Below the pieces are notes generated by a model. It was not told the origin of the DNA. It saw nothing but the letters and a program-made list of their open reading frames with translations, and ran no database searches. From the NCBI GenBank assembly GCA_016288825.1, contig JAEELH010000090.1, positions 1 to 33,068 on the forward strand: 33,068 bases of DNA, in the 5' to 3' direction. The translations under genes were made by a program, and so were the position numbers. Positions 18,052 through 28,228 of the stretch are shown in pieces (position 1 is the stretch's first letter; every line of letters begins with the position of its first letter). Source of the stretch: Lachnospiraceae bacterium. GTDB taxonomy: Bacteria > Bacillota > Clostridia > Lachnospirales > Lachnospiraceae.

Positions 18052-19755
18052 CTATTCCATTCCACTGAGATCATACTCATCCAGGAAACGGTCTGCTTTA
18101 GCACAAACCTTTTTGAAATTATCCGAATCCATAGGGCTGGCAAGGCCGGCCTTTTTAAGCATATTAAGCACAGTGTCCGAGCCACCCTGAGTGGTGTATG
18201 CCATATACTTTTTCCATGCCGCATCCATATCATCCTGGATCATAGCCCAGAATTCAAGGGAAACAGTCTGTGCCAGACAGTAATCAATGTAGTAAAAAGG
18301 ACTGGTATATATGTGTGATTGTCTCTGCCATGCGAAGCCCTGTGCATAAAAAGGTATCTGACCATCAAGTGAAACCCAGGGCATGTAAATTCCGGTAAGG
18401 CGCTTCCACTCAGCATCGCGCTCTGCGGGCGTCATCTCGGGGCGCTCATATACGATATGCTGGAAGTGATCCACCATGGTACCGTAAGGAATGAAAAGCA
18501 ATGCCGCAGCAAGATGGCTGTAAAGATACTTTTTCGTATCATCACCAAAGAATTCCTTGGCCCAGGGCCATGCGAAAAACTCCATGGACATGGAATGGAT
18601 CTCTGCACCGTCCATGGTAGGACATACCGTACTTGAGGGAATACGCTTTTCGTTGAGGTAATCCTCGAAAGCATGGCCCGCCTCATGGGTAACGACCTCC
18701 ACGTCTCCCTGAGTACCATTGAAGTTGGCAAAGATAAAGGGTACCTTGTACTCATAAAGAGGCATCTGATATCCGCCGCCTCTCTTGCCCTTCTTGGAAA
18801 GCACATCCAGAAGCTCGTTTTCACGCATCATTGCGAAAAACTCAGCAGTCTCCGGTGAAAGCTCATTATAAAATCTGCTTCCCGCATCCAGGATATCGTC
18901 AGCACTTCCACAAGGTCTGGGATTACCACTGCGGAACTCAAGCGCCATATCACTGTAGGAAAGGGGATAATTCATACCCAAACGCTCTGCCTGTCTGCGG
19001 CGAAGCTTGTCTGCCACAGGTACAAGGAAATCACGGACATTGGCACGGAACACCTCAATGGCATCCTTATCAAACCAGTTACGCTTCATCCTGCAGTAAC
19101 CCAGGCCGGTATAGCCGTCAAATCCAAGGGTACGTCCCATACTATCACGAAGATGCACAAGCTCATCATAAATGGAATCCAGACGATCCTTTTGCTCCAT
19201 GAACCAGGCGCCCTCTGCCATCCAGGCATTGTGACGTCTTGTATCGTCTGCATCAGTCTTAAAGGGAGTCAGCTGGGAAAGAGTATATACTCCACCCTCA
19301 AAGGAGATCTGAGCGGAAGCTATGAGCTTCTCGTACTCAGTCATAAGCTTTGCTTCCTTTTGCAGTTCCTCAACTATCTCCGTTGAAAAAGTCTTATTCT
19401 CAAGTTCAGCATTGATAAAGATTATCTCTCCGAACTCTTCCTCCAGTTCCTTTCTGAAAGGACTTTCAAGAAGAGCATCTCTCCACATCTTGAAAGACTC
19501 CATGACGAGTGGCAGGGACTCATCCCAGTAATTGACCTCATCATCATAGAATTTGTCATTGGTATCGATATCATGCCTTACATTGGCGATGCAGACAGTT
19601 GTGTCGATATGTCTGTCATATTCATCAAAGGCGATGAAAGCTTTTTTAGCGGCCTCAGCGTCTTTAGCATTTTTAAAGTCTGAAATCAGACTTGCAAACT
19701 TTTTATTTATCTCTTCTGTTGAAACCCTCTCATAGGGCATTTCCGAAAACTTCAT
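18052..19755 (-). CDS. M3 family oligoendopeptidase (PepF/M3-like)
   Basis: Zinc motif VVTHEAGHAFEDYL (HExxH); M3 family features (FNGTQGDVEVVTHEAGHAF, DYCLAQTVSLEFW). Confidence 0.92.
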   Translation of the reverse strand: MKFSEMPYERVSTEEINKKFASLISDFKNAKDAEAAKKAFIAFDEYDRHIDTTVCIANVRHDIDTNDKFYDDEVNYWDESLPLVMESFKMWRDALLESPFRKELEEEFGEIIFINAELENKTFSTEIVEELQKEAKLMTEYEKLIASAQISFEGGVYTLSQLTPFKTDADDTRRHNAWMAEGAWFMEQKDRLDSIYDELVHLRDSMGRTLGFDGYTGLGYCRMKRNWFDKDAIEVFRANVRDFLVPVADKLRRRQAERLGMNYPLSYSDMALEFRSGNPRPCGSADDILDAGSRFYNELSPETAEFFAMMRENELLDVLSKKGKRGGGYQMPLYEYKVPFIFANFNGTQGDVEVVTHEAGHAFEDYLNEKRIPSSTVCPTMDGAEIHSMSMEFFAWPWAKEFFGDDTKKYLYSHLAAALLFIPYGTMVDHFQHIVYERPEMTPAERDAEWKRLTGIYMPWVSLDGQIPFYAQGFAWQRQSHIYTSPFYYIDYCLAQTVSLEFWAMIQDDMDAAWKKYMAYTTQGGSDTVLNMLKKAGLASPMDSDNFKKVCAKADRFLDEYDLSGME

Positions 19756-19770
19756 AGTAATGTTCCTTGT

Positions 19771-20436
19771 CTAGTTAGTTCCGTCGTCATACTCCAAGCC
19801 GTTCTCATCAAGATAGTCCTTGAAGAAATCTCCATAGCTTCCATCCTCATCAAGATAAGGCATGATCTCTTCCATATCTCCCTTGAAGCTATCCATAAAG
19901 TTGAGATTTGATGTAATAGCGCTGTAAGTAACGATCATAAGGATGATGGACGCTCCTGCAGTAACTATTCCCGCAATCGCCATTCCTTTTCGTCTCGAAG
20001 TTTTTGACAAATGAACAATACCGAATACTACTGCAAGGATTGCGGTAACAATATTGCAGCACGTGCAGAATATTAAAATTGAAATAATACCCAGCACCAG
20101 TGATGCGATGGCAAATCCGTCGTTATACTGGTTAGCATAGTTGTTATGATAATTATTCTGATAGCTGTTCTGGTACTGTCCCTGATCGTTCTGATACTGA
20201 TAGTTCCACTGGGAAGAGTCAGCCTGAGGCTGAGGCTCGGGTTCTATCTGCTTTCCAAACTGTAAATCCGGTTGCGGCTGCGGCCGGGGCTCCGGTTGAG
20301 ACTCCGGCTGAGGCTGAGGCTCCGGTTGAGACTCCGGCTGAGGCTCTGCGTTATTGATCTCCTCTGTTGATACCGTCTCAGAATTTTGTGTATCCGTATC
20401 CTGAGTGCTATCCCAGGGTTCAAAATTATCTGACAT
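19771..20436 (-). CDS. DUF4190-like membrane protein with N-terminal Gln/Pro/Glu repeat tract
   Basis: Two TM helices (FAIASLVLGIISILIFCTCCNIVTAILAVVFGIVHL..KGMAIAGIVTAG), preceded by PQPESQPEPQPQPESQPEPRPQPQPD. Confidence 0.8.
   Translation of the reverse strand: MSDNFEPWDSTQDTDTQNSETVSTEEINNAEPQPESQPEPQPQPESQPEPRPQPQPDLQFGKQIEPEPQPQADSSQWNYQYQNDQGQYQNSYQNNYHNNYANQYNDGFAIASLVLGIISILIFCTCCNIVTAILAVVFGIVHLSKTSRRKGMAIAGIVTAGASIILMIVTYSAITSNLNFMDSFKGDMEEIMPYLDEDGSYGDFFKDYLDENGLEYDDGTN
20288..20347 (-). repeat. Two tandem 30-bp in-frame repeats (10 aa unit)
   Basis: ggctccggttgagactccggctgaggctga / ggctccggttgagactccggctgaggctct at 20288-20317 and 20318-20347. Confidence 0.9.
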
Positions 20437-20449
20437 GGTTTCCCTCCTT

Positions 20450-20716
20450 TTATTTCCTTAATTGGTTTGCTATACCCATAAACATACTCATGAATACACC
20501 GAAAAGCAGTATAGATATCAAATAGACTATACAAATACCTATCCCAACGGATACTATCCTTTTCTTCTCATAAGTATAGCTGTAATAAAAGCCGGCCACC
20601 TGACCGGCTATAGCTGTTATGATCGCAAGCCATGGGATAAGAGACAAGAAGATTGCCAATATCCCGCATACAAGAGGTAAAACCTCCAGTATCCTGCGTT
20701 TTGTTTCGTCACCCAT
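20450..20716 (-). CDS. Small membrane protein
   Basis: Two to three hydrophobic segments. The ATG at 20716 (MGDETKRRIL..) is a better start than 20749 because it avoids overlap with the upstream hydrolase stop. Confidence 0.7.
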   Translation of the reverse strand: MGDETKRRILEVLPLVCGILAIFLSLIPWLAIITAIAGQVAGFYYSYTYEKKRIVSVGIGICIVYLISILLFGVFMSMFMGIANQLRK

Positions 20717-20717
20717 A

Positions 20718-21374
20718 CTATCGCCCCATGGATCTGATGTACCGCGCAAGTGTGGTCTTATGGATCACATAAGAAAAATGATCCTCTCCGGGAAGTATCT
20801 CAAGTCTGCTGCCCCGGATGGCTTTGGCAATACTTTCGAAATGACTCTTTTTACATATATCCCGCTCCCCCGCCATAATGAGGGCCGGCACATTGATCTG
20901 TCCGAGATCGGACTCTCTGATATCTGGTTCTCTGAGCATAAGCTCATCCAAGGGGTCATGACTTTTCCTGAAGTCCCTTTTGATCTCCATCCTGGTACCA
21001 AAAGTAAGGGCCCGTGGAGAAAGATTGGGTCCGCAGGCAACAATGCCGTAGATCAGATCCGACCTTTTCATTGCTACCATGAGAGCTATGATCGCCCCGT
21101 CGGAAAAACCTGTTATCAATGGCTTTTCAATATTTAAAGACTCAATAAGCCTGATGATATCCTCAGCCATGTCGGAATAGTGGTATTCCTTTTCCTTGGC
21201 GGAAAGGCCGTGGCCCCGAAGATCCACCGCATATATCTCGTATTCATTCTCCAGGTCTTCGCATAGTTCGTCAAAGATATGATGATCTTCTTTGTTACCA
21301 TGCAAAAGGAGGAGTGGTTGCCCCTCCCCTGTGTGTTCATAATATATTACGTGGTTATCAAGCTGAATTACCAT
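20718..21374 (-). CDS. Alpha/beta hydrolase
   Basis: LLLLHGNKEDHHIF oxyanion region, DLRGHGLS, nucleophile elbow GFSDGA, C-terminal GEDHFSY His. Confidence 0.88.
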   Translation of the reverse strand: MVIQLDNHVIYYEHTGEGQPLLLLHGNKEDHHIFDELCEDLENEYEIYAVDLRGHGLSAKEKEYHYSDMAEDIIRLIESLNIEKPLITGFSDGAIIALMVAMKRSDLIYGIVACGPNLSPRALTFGTRMEIKRDFRKSHDPLDELMLREPDIRESDLGQINVPALIMAGERDICKKSHFESIAKAIRGSRLEILPGEDHFSYVIHKTTLARYIRSMGR

Positions 21375-21377
21375 AAT

Positions 21378-22667
21378 TTATTTATTAGGAATAAGAACTT
21401 CCTTGCCTCCCATATAAGGACGAAGTGCCTCGGGGATGGTTACACTGCCGTCCGCCTGAAGGTGATTCTCCAGAAATGCGATGAGCATACGGGGCGGTGC
21501 AACAACTGTATTGTTGAGGGTGTGGGCAAAATACTTGTCTCCGCCCTCAGCCTTGACCCTGATACCCAGTCTTCTTGCCTGTGCATCTCCGAGATTAGAG
21601 CAAGATCCAACCTCAAAGTACTTTTTCTGTCTGGGGCTCCACGCCTCAACGTCGCAGGACTTAACCTTAAGATCCGCAAGATCTCCGGAGCAGCACTCAA
21701 GAGTACGTACGGGAATATCCATGCTTCTGAAGAGATCAACAGTGTTCTTCCAAAGCTGATCATACCAGTACTTGGAATCCTCAGGCTTGCAGACAACTAT
21801 CATCTCCTGCTTTTCAAACTGATGGATCCTGTAAACACCGCGCTCCTCGATGCCGTGAGCTCCCTTTTCCTTACGGAAGCAAGGGCTGTAGCTGGTCATG
21901 GTATAGGGAAGGTTGGCTTCTTCAAGGATCTCTCCCTTGAATTTACCGATCATGGAATGCTCTGAAGTACCGATAAGGAAGAGGTCCTCTCCCTCGATCT
22001 TGTACATCATGGCGTCCATCTCCTCGAAACTCATTACTCCGTCAACTACGTCGGAACGGATCATGAAAGGAGGTACGCAATATGTGAATCCGCGATCGAT
22101 CATGAAATCTCTGGCGTATGAAATAACGCCTGAGTGAAGTCTCGCAATATCTCCCATAAGGTAGTAGAAACCATTGCCTGCCACACGACCTGCAGCCTCA
22201 AAATCAACGCCGTTGAAAGAAGCCATGATATCTGTGTGATAAGGGATCTCAAAATCGGGAACCAAAGGCTCGCCGAACTTTTCGATCTCAACATTGCAGG
22301 AATCATCAGGTCCCAAAGGAACGGAAGGATCAATGATATTGGGAATACGCATCATGCAATCCTTTACCTTGGCTGCATACTCCTTTTCCTTTTCCTCAAG
22401 CTCTGCAAGGCGCTGGGCATTGGCAGTAACCTGTGCCTTGACAGCTTCTGCCTCCTCCTTTTTGCCCTGCTTCATAAGCTCTCCGATCTGCTTGGAAAGC
22501 TTATTGCGGTCAGCACGAAGATCGTCAGCCTCGCCCTTGGCAGCTCTGGACTTCTCATCATAAGCGATGACCTCGTCTACCAGTGGAAGCTTATGGTCCT
22601 GGAATTTCTTTTTAATGTTCTCACGAACTATATCCGGATTTTCCCTCAAAAACTTAATATCTATCAT
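21378..22667 (-). CDS. serS: Seryl-tRNA synthetase
   Basis: MIDIKFLRENPDIVRENIKKKF N-terminal coiled coil; class II motifs (YSPCFRKEKGAHGIEERGVYRIHQFEKQEM, ARRLGIRVKAEGGDKYFAHTLNNTVVAPPRMLIAFLENHL). Confidence 0.98.
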   Translation of the reverse strand: MIDIKFLRENPDIVRENIKKKFQDHKLPLVDEVIAYDEKSRAAKGEADDLRADRNKLSKQIGELMKQGKKEEAEAVKAQVTANAQRLAELEEKEKEYAAKVKDCMMRIPNIIDPSVPLGPDDSCNVEIEKFGEPLVPDFEIPYHTDIMASFNGVDFEAAGRVAGNGFYYLMGDIARLHSGVISYARDFMIDRGFTYCVPPFMIRSDVVDGVMSFEEMDAMMYKIEGEDLFLIGTSEHSMIGKFKGEILEEANLPYTMTSYSPCFRKEKGAHGIEERGVYRIHQFEKQEMIVVCKPEDSKYWYDQLWKNTVDLFRSMDIPVRTLECCSGDLADLKVKSCDVEAWSPRQKKYFEVGSCSNLGDAQARRLGIRVKAEGGDKYFAHTLNNTVVAPPRMLIAFLENHLQADGSVTIPEALRPYMGGKEVLIPNK

Positions 22668-22780
22668 ATTTCTCCTTTACTACCGCGGTCCCTCGACAGG
22701 CTCGGATCCCATAAGAAAGTTTCTAATATCTTTCGCGGAGCCAGATTACGCTTTATAACGCGCGAGCGTGATCGCCATTA

Positions 22781-24028
22781 TCAGAATCCTGCCGGCAACG
22801 GATGCTTATCAGTAAGTTTCTTTATGATCTCCGAAGCCTTTTCGATACCTGCCTCGCGCTCATTGATAACTGTAGCGATAGCCTCAGCAACCTGGTCAAA
22901 ATCAGCTGTGTCAAGTCCACGGCTGGTTGCTGCAGGAGTACCGAGACGGATTCCGCTGGTAACGAAGGGTGACTTAGGATCGTTAGGTACTGTATTCTTG
23001 TTGGCTGTGATATGTGCCTGATCCAGCCACTTTTCAACCTCTTTACCTGTAAGTTCCTTGCGGATAAGATCCACAAGCATAAGGTGGTTATCTGTACCGC
23101 CGGATACGATATCCACGTCACGTGACATAAGGCCTGCTGCCAGTGCCTTGGCATTGTCAGCTACTGCCTGCATATATGTCTTAAACTCAGGCTGCATAGC
23201 CTCCTTGAAGCAGATAGCCTTAGCTGCAACAATATGCATCAGAGGGCCGCCCTGGATACCGGGGAACATAGCCTTGTTGAAATTGTATTTTTCATTAGCC
23301 TCTGCGGAAGCGAGGATAAGTCCTCCTCTGGGTCCGCGAAGAGTCTTATGTGTTGTAGTAGTAACAACATCTGCATAGGGAACCGGTGAGGGATGGAGAC
23401 CTGCTGCTACAAGTCCTGCGATATGAGCCATATCTACCATCAGGAAAGCTCCTACCTCATCTGCGATCTCCCTGAACTTCTTGAAGTCAAGGGTTCTTGC
23501 ATATGCGGAAGCACCTGCGATGATCATCTTGGGCTTGCATTCTTTGGCGATGGCCATAACATTATCGTAATCGATAAAGCCCTCATCATTAACGCCGTAA
23601 GGAACAACATGGAAGTACTTTCCGGAAAAGTTAACCGGGCTTCCGTGAGTCAGATGTCCGCCGTGATCAAGGCTCATACCCATAATGGTATCACCGGGCT
23701 CAAGTACTGCGAACTGAACAGACATATTAGCCTGTGCTCCGGAATGGGGCTGAACATTGGCATAGTCAGCTCCAAAAAGCTGCTTAGCCCTCTCCCTTGC
23801 AAGTTCCTCGGCAACATCCACAACCTCACATCCACCATAGTAACGCTTGCCGGGATATCCCTCAGCGTACTTGTTGGTAAGAACCGAACCCATCGCACTC
23901 ATAACAGCGGGGGATACCCAGTTCTCTGATGCGATAAGCTCAATGTGGCCTGCCTGCCTGTCGTACTCATTGCGGATCACGTCTGCGATCTCGGGGTCAA
24001 CTGCTCTGATGTCCTCTAAAGAATACAT
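22781..24028 (-). CDS. glyA: Serine hydroxymethyltransferase
   Basis: [44 protein letters not shown] and [22 protein letters not shown]-lysine motif. Confidence 0.98.
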   Translation of the reverse strand: MYSLEDIRAVDPEIADVIRNEYDRQAGHIELIASENWVSPAVMSAMGSVLTNKYAEGYPGKRYYGGCEVVDVAEELARERAKQLFGADYANVQPHSGAQANMSVQFAVLEPGDTIMGMSLDHGGHLTHGSPVNFSGKYFHVVPYGVNDEGFIDYDNVMAIAKECKPKMIIAGASAYARTLDFKKFREIADEVGAFLMVDMAHIAGLVAAGLHPSPVPYADVVTTTTHKTLRGPRGGLILASAEANEKYNFNKAMFPGIQGGPLMHIVAAKAICFKEAMQPEFKTYMQAVADNAKALAAGLMSRDVDIVSGGTDNHLMLVDLIRKELTGKEVEKWLDQAHITANKNTVPNDPKSPFVTSGIRLGTPAATSRGLDTADFDQVAEAIATVINEREAGIEKASEIIKKLTDKHPLPAGF

Positions 24029-24090
24029 GTCTCTCTCCTCTTCTGTGGTTGTAAGGGTGTGAAAGTTCCAACTATATGCAGAGTTCCTTA

Positions 24091-26460
24091 TTAAACGATA
24101 AGTCCCTCGTTTTCTTTTGTAGCCTTAACCTGCTTCTTAGGTGCGCCCTGAGCACGTGTTGACTGTGCTCCGGAGTGCTTTGACTTAACATGGACCTTAA
24201 GGATCCACCACAGAGGTGAAGCGATAAAGATCGATGAATATGTACCGCAAAGTACACCTACCAAAAGAGGAAGTGCGAACTCCCTGATGGTGGTCACGCC
24301 AAGGATCAGCAGCATAAGAACTGTGAGCGCTGTGGTGACGGATGTGGAGATGGATCTTGTGAGTGTTGCGGTAACACTTTCGTTAACCAGATTCTTAAGG
24401 CTCTCATCATCCTGCTTGCGAAGTACATGAAGGTTCTCTCTGATACGGTCAAATACGACGATGGTATCATTGATGGAGTATCCGATGATAGTAAGGATAC
24501 AAGCGATGAAAGGTGATCCTACTGACAGCCATGCCAGAACATAAAGTGTAAGGATAACAAGTACGTCATGGATCAGAGCAACAACCGCACTGCCGCCGAA
24601 ACGAAGATCCTTAAATCTGAACCAGATATAGATCAGAACGAAGAATACGGCAACAAGTACTGCGATGATGGACTGCTGACGAAGCTCACCGGAAATGGTT
24701 GAGCTGATATTCTGTGAAGAGATATTCTCCTCTTTTACTCCGAAGTTGTTCTCAAGTGCTGTATTGAGAGACTCACGCTCCTCAAGTGAAAGGGTACGTG
24801 TCTTGATAACAACGCCATTACCGTCATTGACCTTCTGAGTCTGGATGTCATTGTCACCTGTAACCTGTGAGATAACAGGTACGATATCGGACTCGATCTC
24901 TGCGATGGAGTAGTCCTTATCAAACTGAACTGTAGTTGATGTACCGCCGGCAAACTCAAGGTTGTAGTTGAGTGCCTTGCCGCCTACGGCATGAACGCAC
25001 ATACCGATGATACCTGCTACGATGATAACAACGGAGATTCCCATGAAGATCTTCTTCTTACCAACAAAGTCGATGGTGTTGATCTTCCAAACCTTGCCGT
25101 AAACCTTGGGGTTCTTAACGCCAAGCCAATAGAAGGCATTGAGAAGTCCGCGAGTGATAACAAGTGCTGTAAACATGGAAAGGATAACACCGATAGCCAG
25201 AGTGATGGCAAATCCCTTTACTGTACCTGTACCCATGAATCCGAGAACAGCTGCTACGATAAGGGTTGTAACGTTACCATCGAGGATGGCTGAAAGTGCC
25301 TTTGAAAATCCTGCGTCGATAGCTGACTTAGCTTCCTTACCTGCTGCAAGCTCCTCCTTGATACGAGCGAAGATGATTACGTTAGCATCTACCGCCATAC
25401 CGATTGAAAGAATGATACCTGCGATACCGGGAAGGGTAAGTGTGATATTGAACTCCTTCAGGATGAAGAGGTCCATCATTGTATAAAGTGCCAGAGCAAG
25501 TACGGCTGTAAATCCGGGGAAAAGATAAACCAGGATCATGAACAGTGCTACAAGGCCGAGGCCGATGGCACCTGCAAAAAAGCTGGTTGAAAGTGCATCA
25601 GAACCAAGTGTCGCACCAACTACCTGAGACTCCAGCTCTGTAAGCTTGATATCAAGACCACCGATACGGATGTAAGAAGCAAGCTTGTTAGCCTCCTCGA
25701 TAGACTCCATACCGTTGATGATAGCCTTGCCGTCTGCGATCTTAGCCTGTACTGCGGGAACTGAAACAAAATGCTCATCATAGTAGATACCGATGGTATC
25801 CTGACTGTTGTTATAAGCCTCCTCGGTAGCCTCAGCAAATGCCTGGGTACCCTCTGAGTTAAGAGTAATGGAAACAACAGGATTCTGTGCATTGGTAACT
25901 CTGTCAGTCTCATAAACACCGGAAGCACTCTCTACCTGCTTACCTGTGAGGACTACAGAACCATCCTCTGTAAGAGACTCGATAGTCTTGCCCTCTGCAA
26001 GCTTATACTCGCCTGTAGAAGAATCCATAGCGTAGTTCTCAGTACCGTCTGCACCCTTGTGCTTGATGAAGTAAAGCTCACCGGGTGTACCAAGTTCCTC
26101 AAGAAGAGCATTGGCATCGGAAACACCGGGGATCTCTACTGCGATACGATCATCACCGATCTGGTAAACGCTTGCCTCAGTAGTCTTGGACTGCTCGCCC
26201 AGATCGTTTTCGATACGCTGCTGCAGCTTAAGGATAGTATCCTCCATCTGCTCAGCAGTAGGTGTATTACCCTCAACGCCATAGGTGATGGATACACCGC
26301 CGGCAAGATCAAGTCCGAGTTTGAGAGACTCATCTGAGCCTGCTCCTGTAGCACGGATAACATCTGAAGAATAGATCCCCAGAAGTACGGCAAGTACCAG
26401 GTATACCGCCAGGATAACTATTGCCTTTCCTGTGTTATTACGTTTCATTTTGTTACACAA
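24091..26460 (-). CDS. secDF: Fused protein translocase subunit SecDF
   Basis: SecD half ([15 protein letters not shown]...[17 protein letters not shown]) and SecF half ([15 protein letters not shown]...[17 protein letters not shown]) in one 789 aa ORF. Confidence 0.95.
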   Translation of the reverse strand: MCNKMKRNNTGKAIVILAVYLVLAVLLGIYSSDVIRATGAGSDESLKLGLDLAGGVSITYGVEGNTPTAEQMEDTILKLQQRIENDLGEQSKTTEASVYQIGDDRIAVEIPGVSDANALLEELGTPGELYFIKHKGADGTENYAMDSSTGEYKLAEGKTIESLTEDGSVVLTGKQVESASGVYETDRVTNAQNPVVSITLNSEGTQAFAEATEEAYNNSQDTIGIYYDEHFVSVPAVQAKIADGKAIINGMESIEEANKLASYIRIGGLDIKLTELESQVVGATLGSDALSTSFFAGAIGLGLVALFMILVYLFPGFTAVLALALYTMMDLFILKEFNITLTLPGIAGIILSIGMAVDANVIIFARIKEELAAGKEAKSAIDAGFSKALSAILDGNVTTLIVAAVLGFMGTGTVKGFAITLAIGVILSMFTALVITRGLLNAFYWLGVKNPKVYGKVWKINTIDFVGKKKIFMGISVVIIVAGIIGMCVHAVGGKALNYNLEFAGGTSTTVQFDKDYSIAEIESDIVPVISQVTGDNDIQTQKVNDGNGVVIKTRTLSLEERESLNTALENNFGVKEENISSQNISSTISGELRQQSIIAVLVAVFFVLIYIWFRFKDLRFGGSAVVALIHDVLVILTLYVLAWLSVGSPFIACILTIIGYSINDTIVVFDRIRENLHVLRKQDDESLKNLVNESVTATLTRSISTSVTTALTVLMLLILGVTTIREFALPLLVGVLCGTYSSIFIASPLWWILKVHVKSKHSGAQSTRAQGAPKKQVKATKENEGLIV

Positions 26461-26493
26461 CCTTTCTTATATGTAATGTAGTTAAGATCTATG

Positions 26494-27861
26494 TTAATCG
26501 GCTGTCGCCGCTTTTAACATGATGGCACACTCTATGCGTTTTTTCTGAAGCTCGCATCCCAGTGCGTAATTACCACGGATGTCTCCGGTAAAATTGTACG
26601 CATTGGCTGCGCATCCTCCGCTGCAATAGTACTTTGCAAAGCACTCTCTGCATGCAGGTCTTGAGTAAACGTTGGCGCCCTTGAAATCTGTGACGATATC
26701 GGTACGGTCAATACCTTTCCAAACATCTCCCAAACGGAAATCCGTATCTCCCACAAACTGATGACAGGGATAAAGATCTCCGGTAGGTGTTACCGCAAGA
26801 TACTCTGTACCGCTACCGCATCCCGAAAGACGCTTGTATACGCAGGGTCCTCCCTCCAGGTCAATCATGAAGTGGAAAAAGTTAAAGTCCGAATCCGTAC
26901 CTGCCCTCTTTGCCATCTCTGCCGCAAGCTTGTCATATTCCTCAAGCAACTGTGGCAGATCCTCCTGTCTGAAGGCATAGTCATCAGTCTCCTTGGCAAC
27001 AACAGGCTCAACAGATATCTGCTTGAATCCCAGATCCGCCAGATGAAGTACATCCTCTGCGAAATCGCAGTTATATCTGGTAAAGGTACCTCTTACGTAA
27101 TACCTCTCCTGTCCTCTGGACTCAGCAACCCGCTGGAACTTGGGAACGATCCTGTCATAGGATCCTCCAGCTCCTCCACGGAAGGGTCTCATCCTGTCGT
27201 GGACCTCCTTGCGCCCGTCAATAGAAAGAACGATATTGTCCATCTCCCTATTGGCAAATTCCATGATCTCATCTGTAAGAAGGACTCCGTTGGTAGTAAG
27301 GGTAAACCTGAAGTGCTTGCCCGTCTCCTCCTCACGACTCCTGCCGTAAGCTACCAGGTCCTTAACGACCTGCCAGTTAAGAAGAGGCTCTCCTCCAAAG
27401 AAATCCACCTCCAGATTATGTCTGGAGCCGGAATTCTCAATAAGAAAATCCAATGCCGCCTTGCCCGTCTCATAGGGCATGAGTTCTCTTTTTCCGCCGT
27501 GGTACTCACCCTCCTCTGCGAAGCAATACTTGCATGCAAGATTGCAATCGTGAGCGATATGAAGGCATAAAGCCTTGACCACTGTTGGACGTCTTTCGTA
27601 CCGATCTACGCTTTCCTCATAGACATCTTCAGAAAAAAGATCACCAGCATCCACAAGCGCGGTGATCTCATCATATATCTGAGAAATCTCATCGCCTGAT
27701 ACCTCCGGATGGATCGCCAAAGTCCGATCCCGGACTTCATCCTTATCTCCCTCCCGGTACAGGCCTATCATATCATAGGTAACGGGATCCACCACATGAA
27801 TGGCACCTGATTCCACATCCAAAACAATGTGGTAGCCATTATTTATAAAACGGTGAACCAA
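26494..27861 (-). CDS. scfB: Radical SAM thioether-forming SCIFF peptide maturase
   Basis: Radical SAM CNLACKYC and SPASM region CRECFAKYYCSGGCAANAYNF; adjacent to scfA. AAAGGAGGTGAC lies just before a TTG codon at 27861, so translation probably starts there, not at 27918. Confidence 0.94.
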   Translation of the reverse strand: MVHRFINNGYHIVLDVESGAIHVVDPVTYDMIGLYREGDKDEVRDRTLAIHPEVSGDEISQIYDEITALVDAGDLFSEDVYEESVDRYERRPTVVKALCLHIAHDCNLACKYCFAEEGEYHGGKRELMPYETGKAALDFLIENSGSRHNLEVDFFGGEPLLNWQVVKDLVAYGRSREEETGKHFRFTLTTNGVLLTDEIMEFANREMDNIVLSIDGRKEVHDRMRPFRGGAGGSYDRIVPKFQRVAESRGQERYYVRGTFTRYNCDFAEDVLHLADLGFKQISVEPVVAKETDDYAFRQEDLPQLLEEYDKLAAEMAKRAGTDSDFNFFHFMIDLEGGPCVYKRLSGCGSGTEYLAVTPTGDLYPCHQFVGDTDFRLGDVWKGIDRTDIVTDFKGANVYSRPACRECFAKYYCSGGCAANAYNFTGDIRGNYALGCELQKKRIECAIMLKAATAD

Positions 27862-27958
27862 AGCGTCACCTCCTTTTCCATAACGCACCAAGCAGTGCGG
27901 CCCCGGGAATCCTCCCAAAACCGCACTGTCTTAAACTAAAGATATAAGCCTTACAAGA

Positions 27959-28102
27959 CTACTTGCTCTGCTCACAGGTCTGGTTACCAACTGTGCATGA
28001 TGTCTTGCATGCGCTCTGGCAAGATGTCTGGCACTCGCCGCATCCACCCTTTTTAACAGTGCTGCTAAGTCTCTTGGTTTTGAGTGTTTTGATATGCTCC
28101 AT
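27959..28102 (-). CDS. scfA: SCIFF peptide precursor (six cysteines in forty-five residues)
   Basis: Minus-strand translation MEHIKTLKTKRLSSTVKKGGCGECQTSCQSACKTSCTVGNQTCEQSK*; 47 aa with six Cys; below the ORF-track length cut-off; AGGAGAG SD upstream. Confidence 0.96.
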   Translation of the reverse strand: MEHIKTLKTKRLSSTVKKGGCGECQTSCQSACKTSCTVGNQTCEQSK

Positions 28103-28176
28103 GGTTGCTCTCCTTTCTGAAAGATTTCTACTGGGGAACGCCGATTAAGCGTTGCGCTAACCCATAAGCGTTCGCT

Positions 28177-28182
28177 ATTATA
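28177..28182 (-). promoter_or_regulatory. Probable -10 element of the scfA(scfB) promoter
   Basis: Minus strand TATAAT within an AT-rich region upstream of scfA; no strong -35 box. Confidence 0.5.
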
Positions 28183-28228
28183 TCATAATTATCCTTAAAA
28201 CAAAAGTATTTTTTTGACCAAAGCTTTC

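Noticed and set aside
20288-20347. Tandem repeat as CRISPR
   Set aside because: Repeats are directly contiguous and in-frame coding, with no spacers. No CRISPR array or cas genes seen in the window.
22668-22780. T-box-like ACCGCGGT and GC-rich palindromic sequence upstream of serS
   Set aside because: Only GAGGGACCGCGGTAGT is present. No full AGGGTGGNACCGCG core, specifier stem or terminator fits in the ~113-bp gap.
22134-23021. 295 aa plus-strand ORF across the serS-glyA junction
   Set aside because: Antisense to serS and glyA; shadow ORF.
26761-27570. 269 aa plus-strand ORF antisense to scfB
   Set aside because: The radical SAM motifs clearly support the minus-strand gene.
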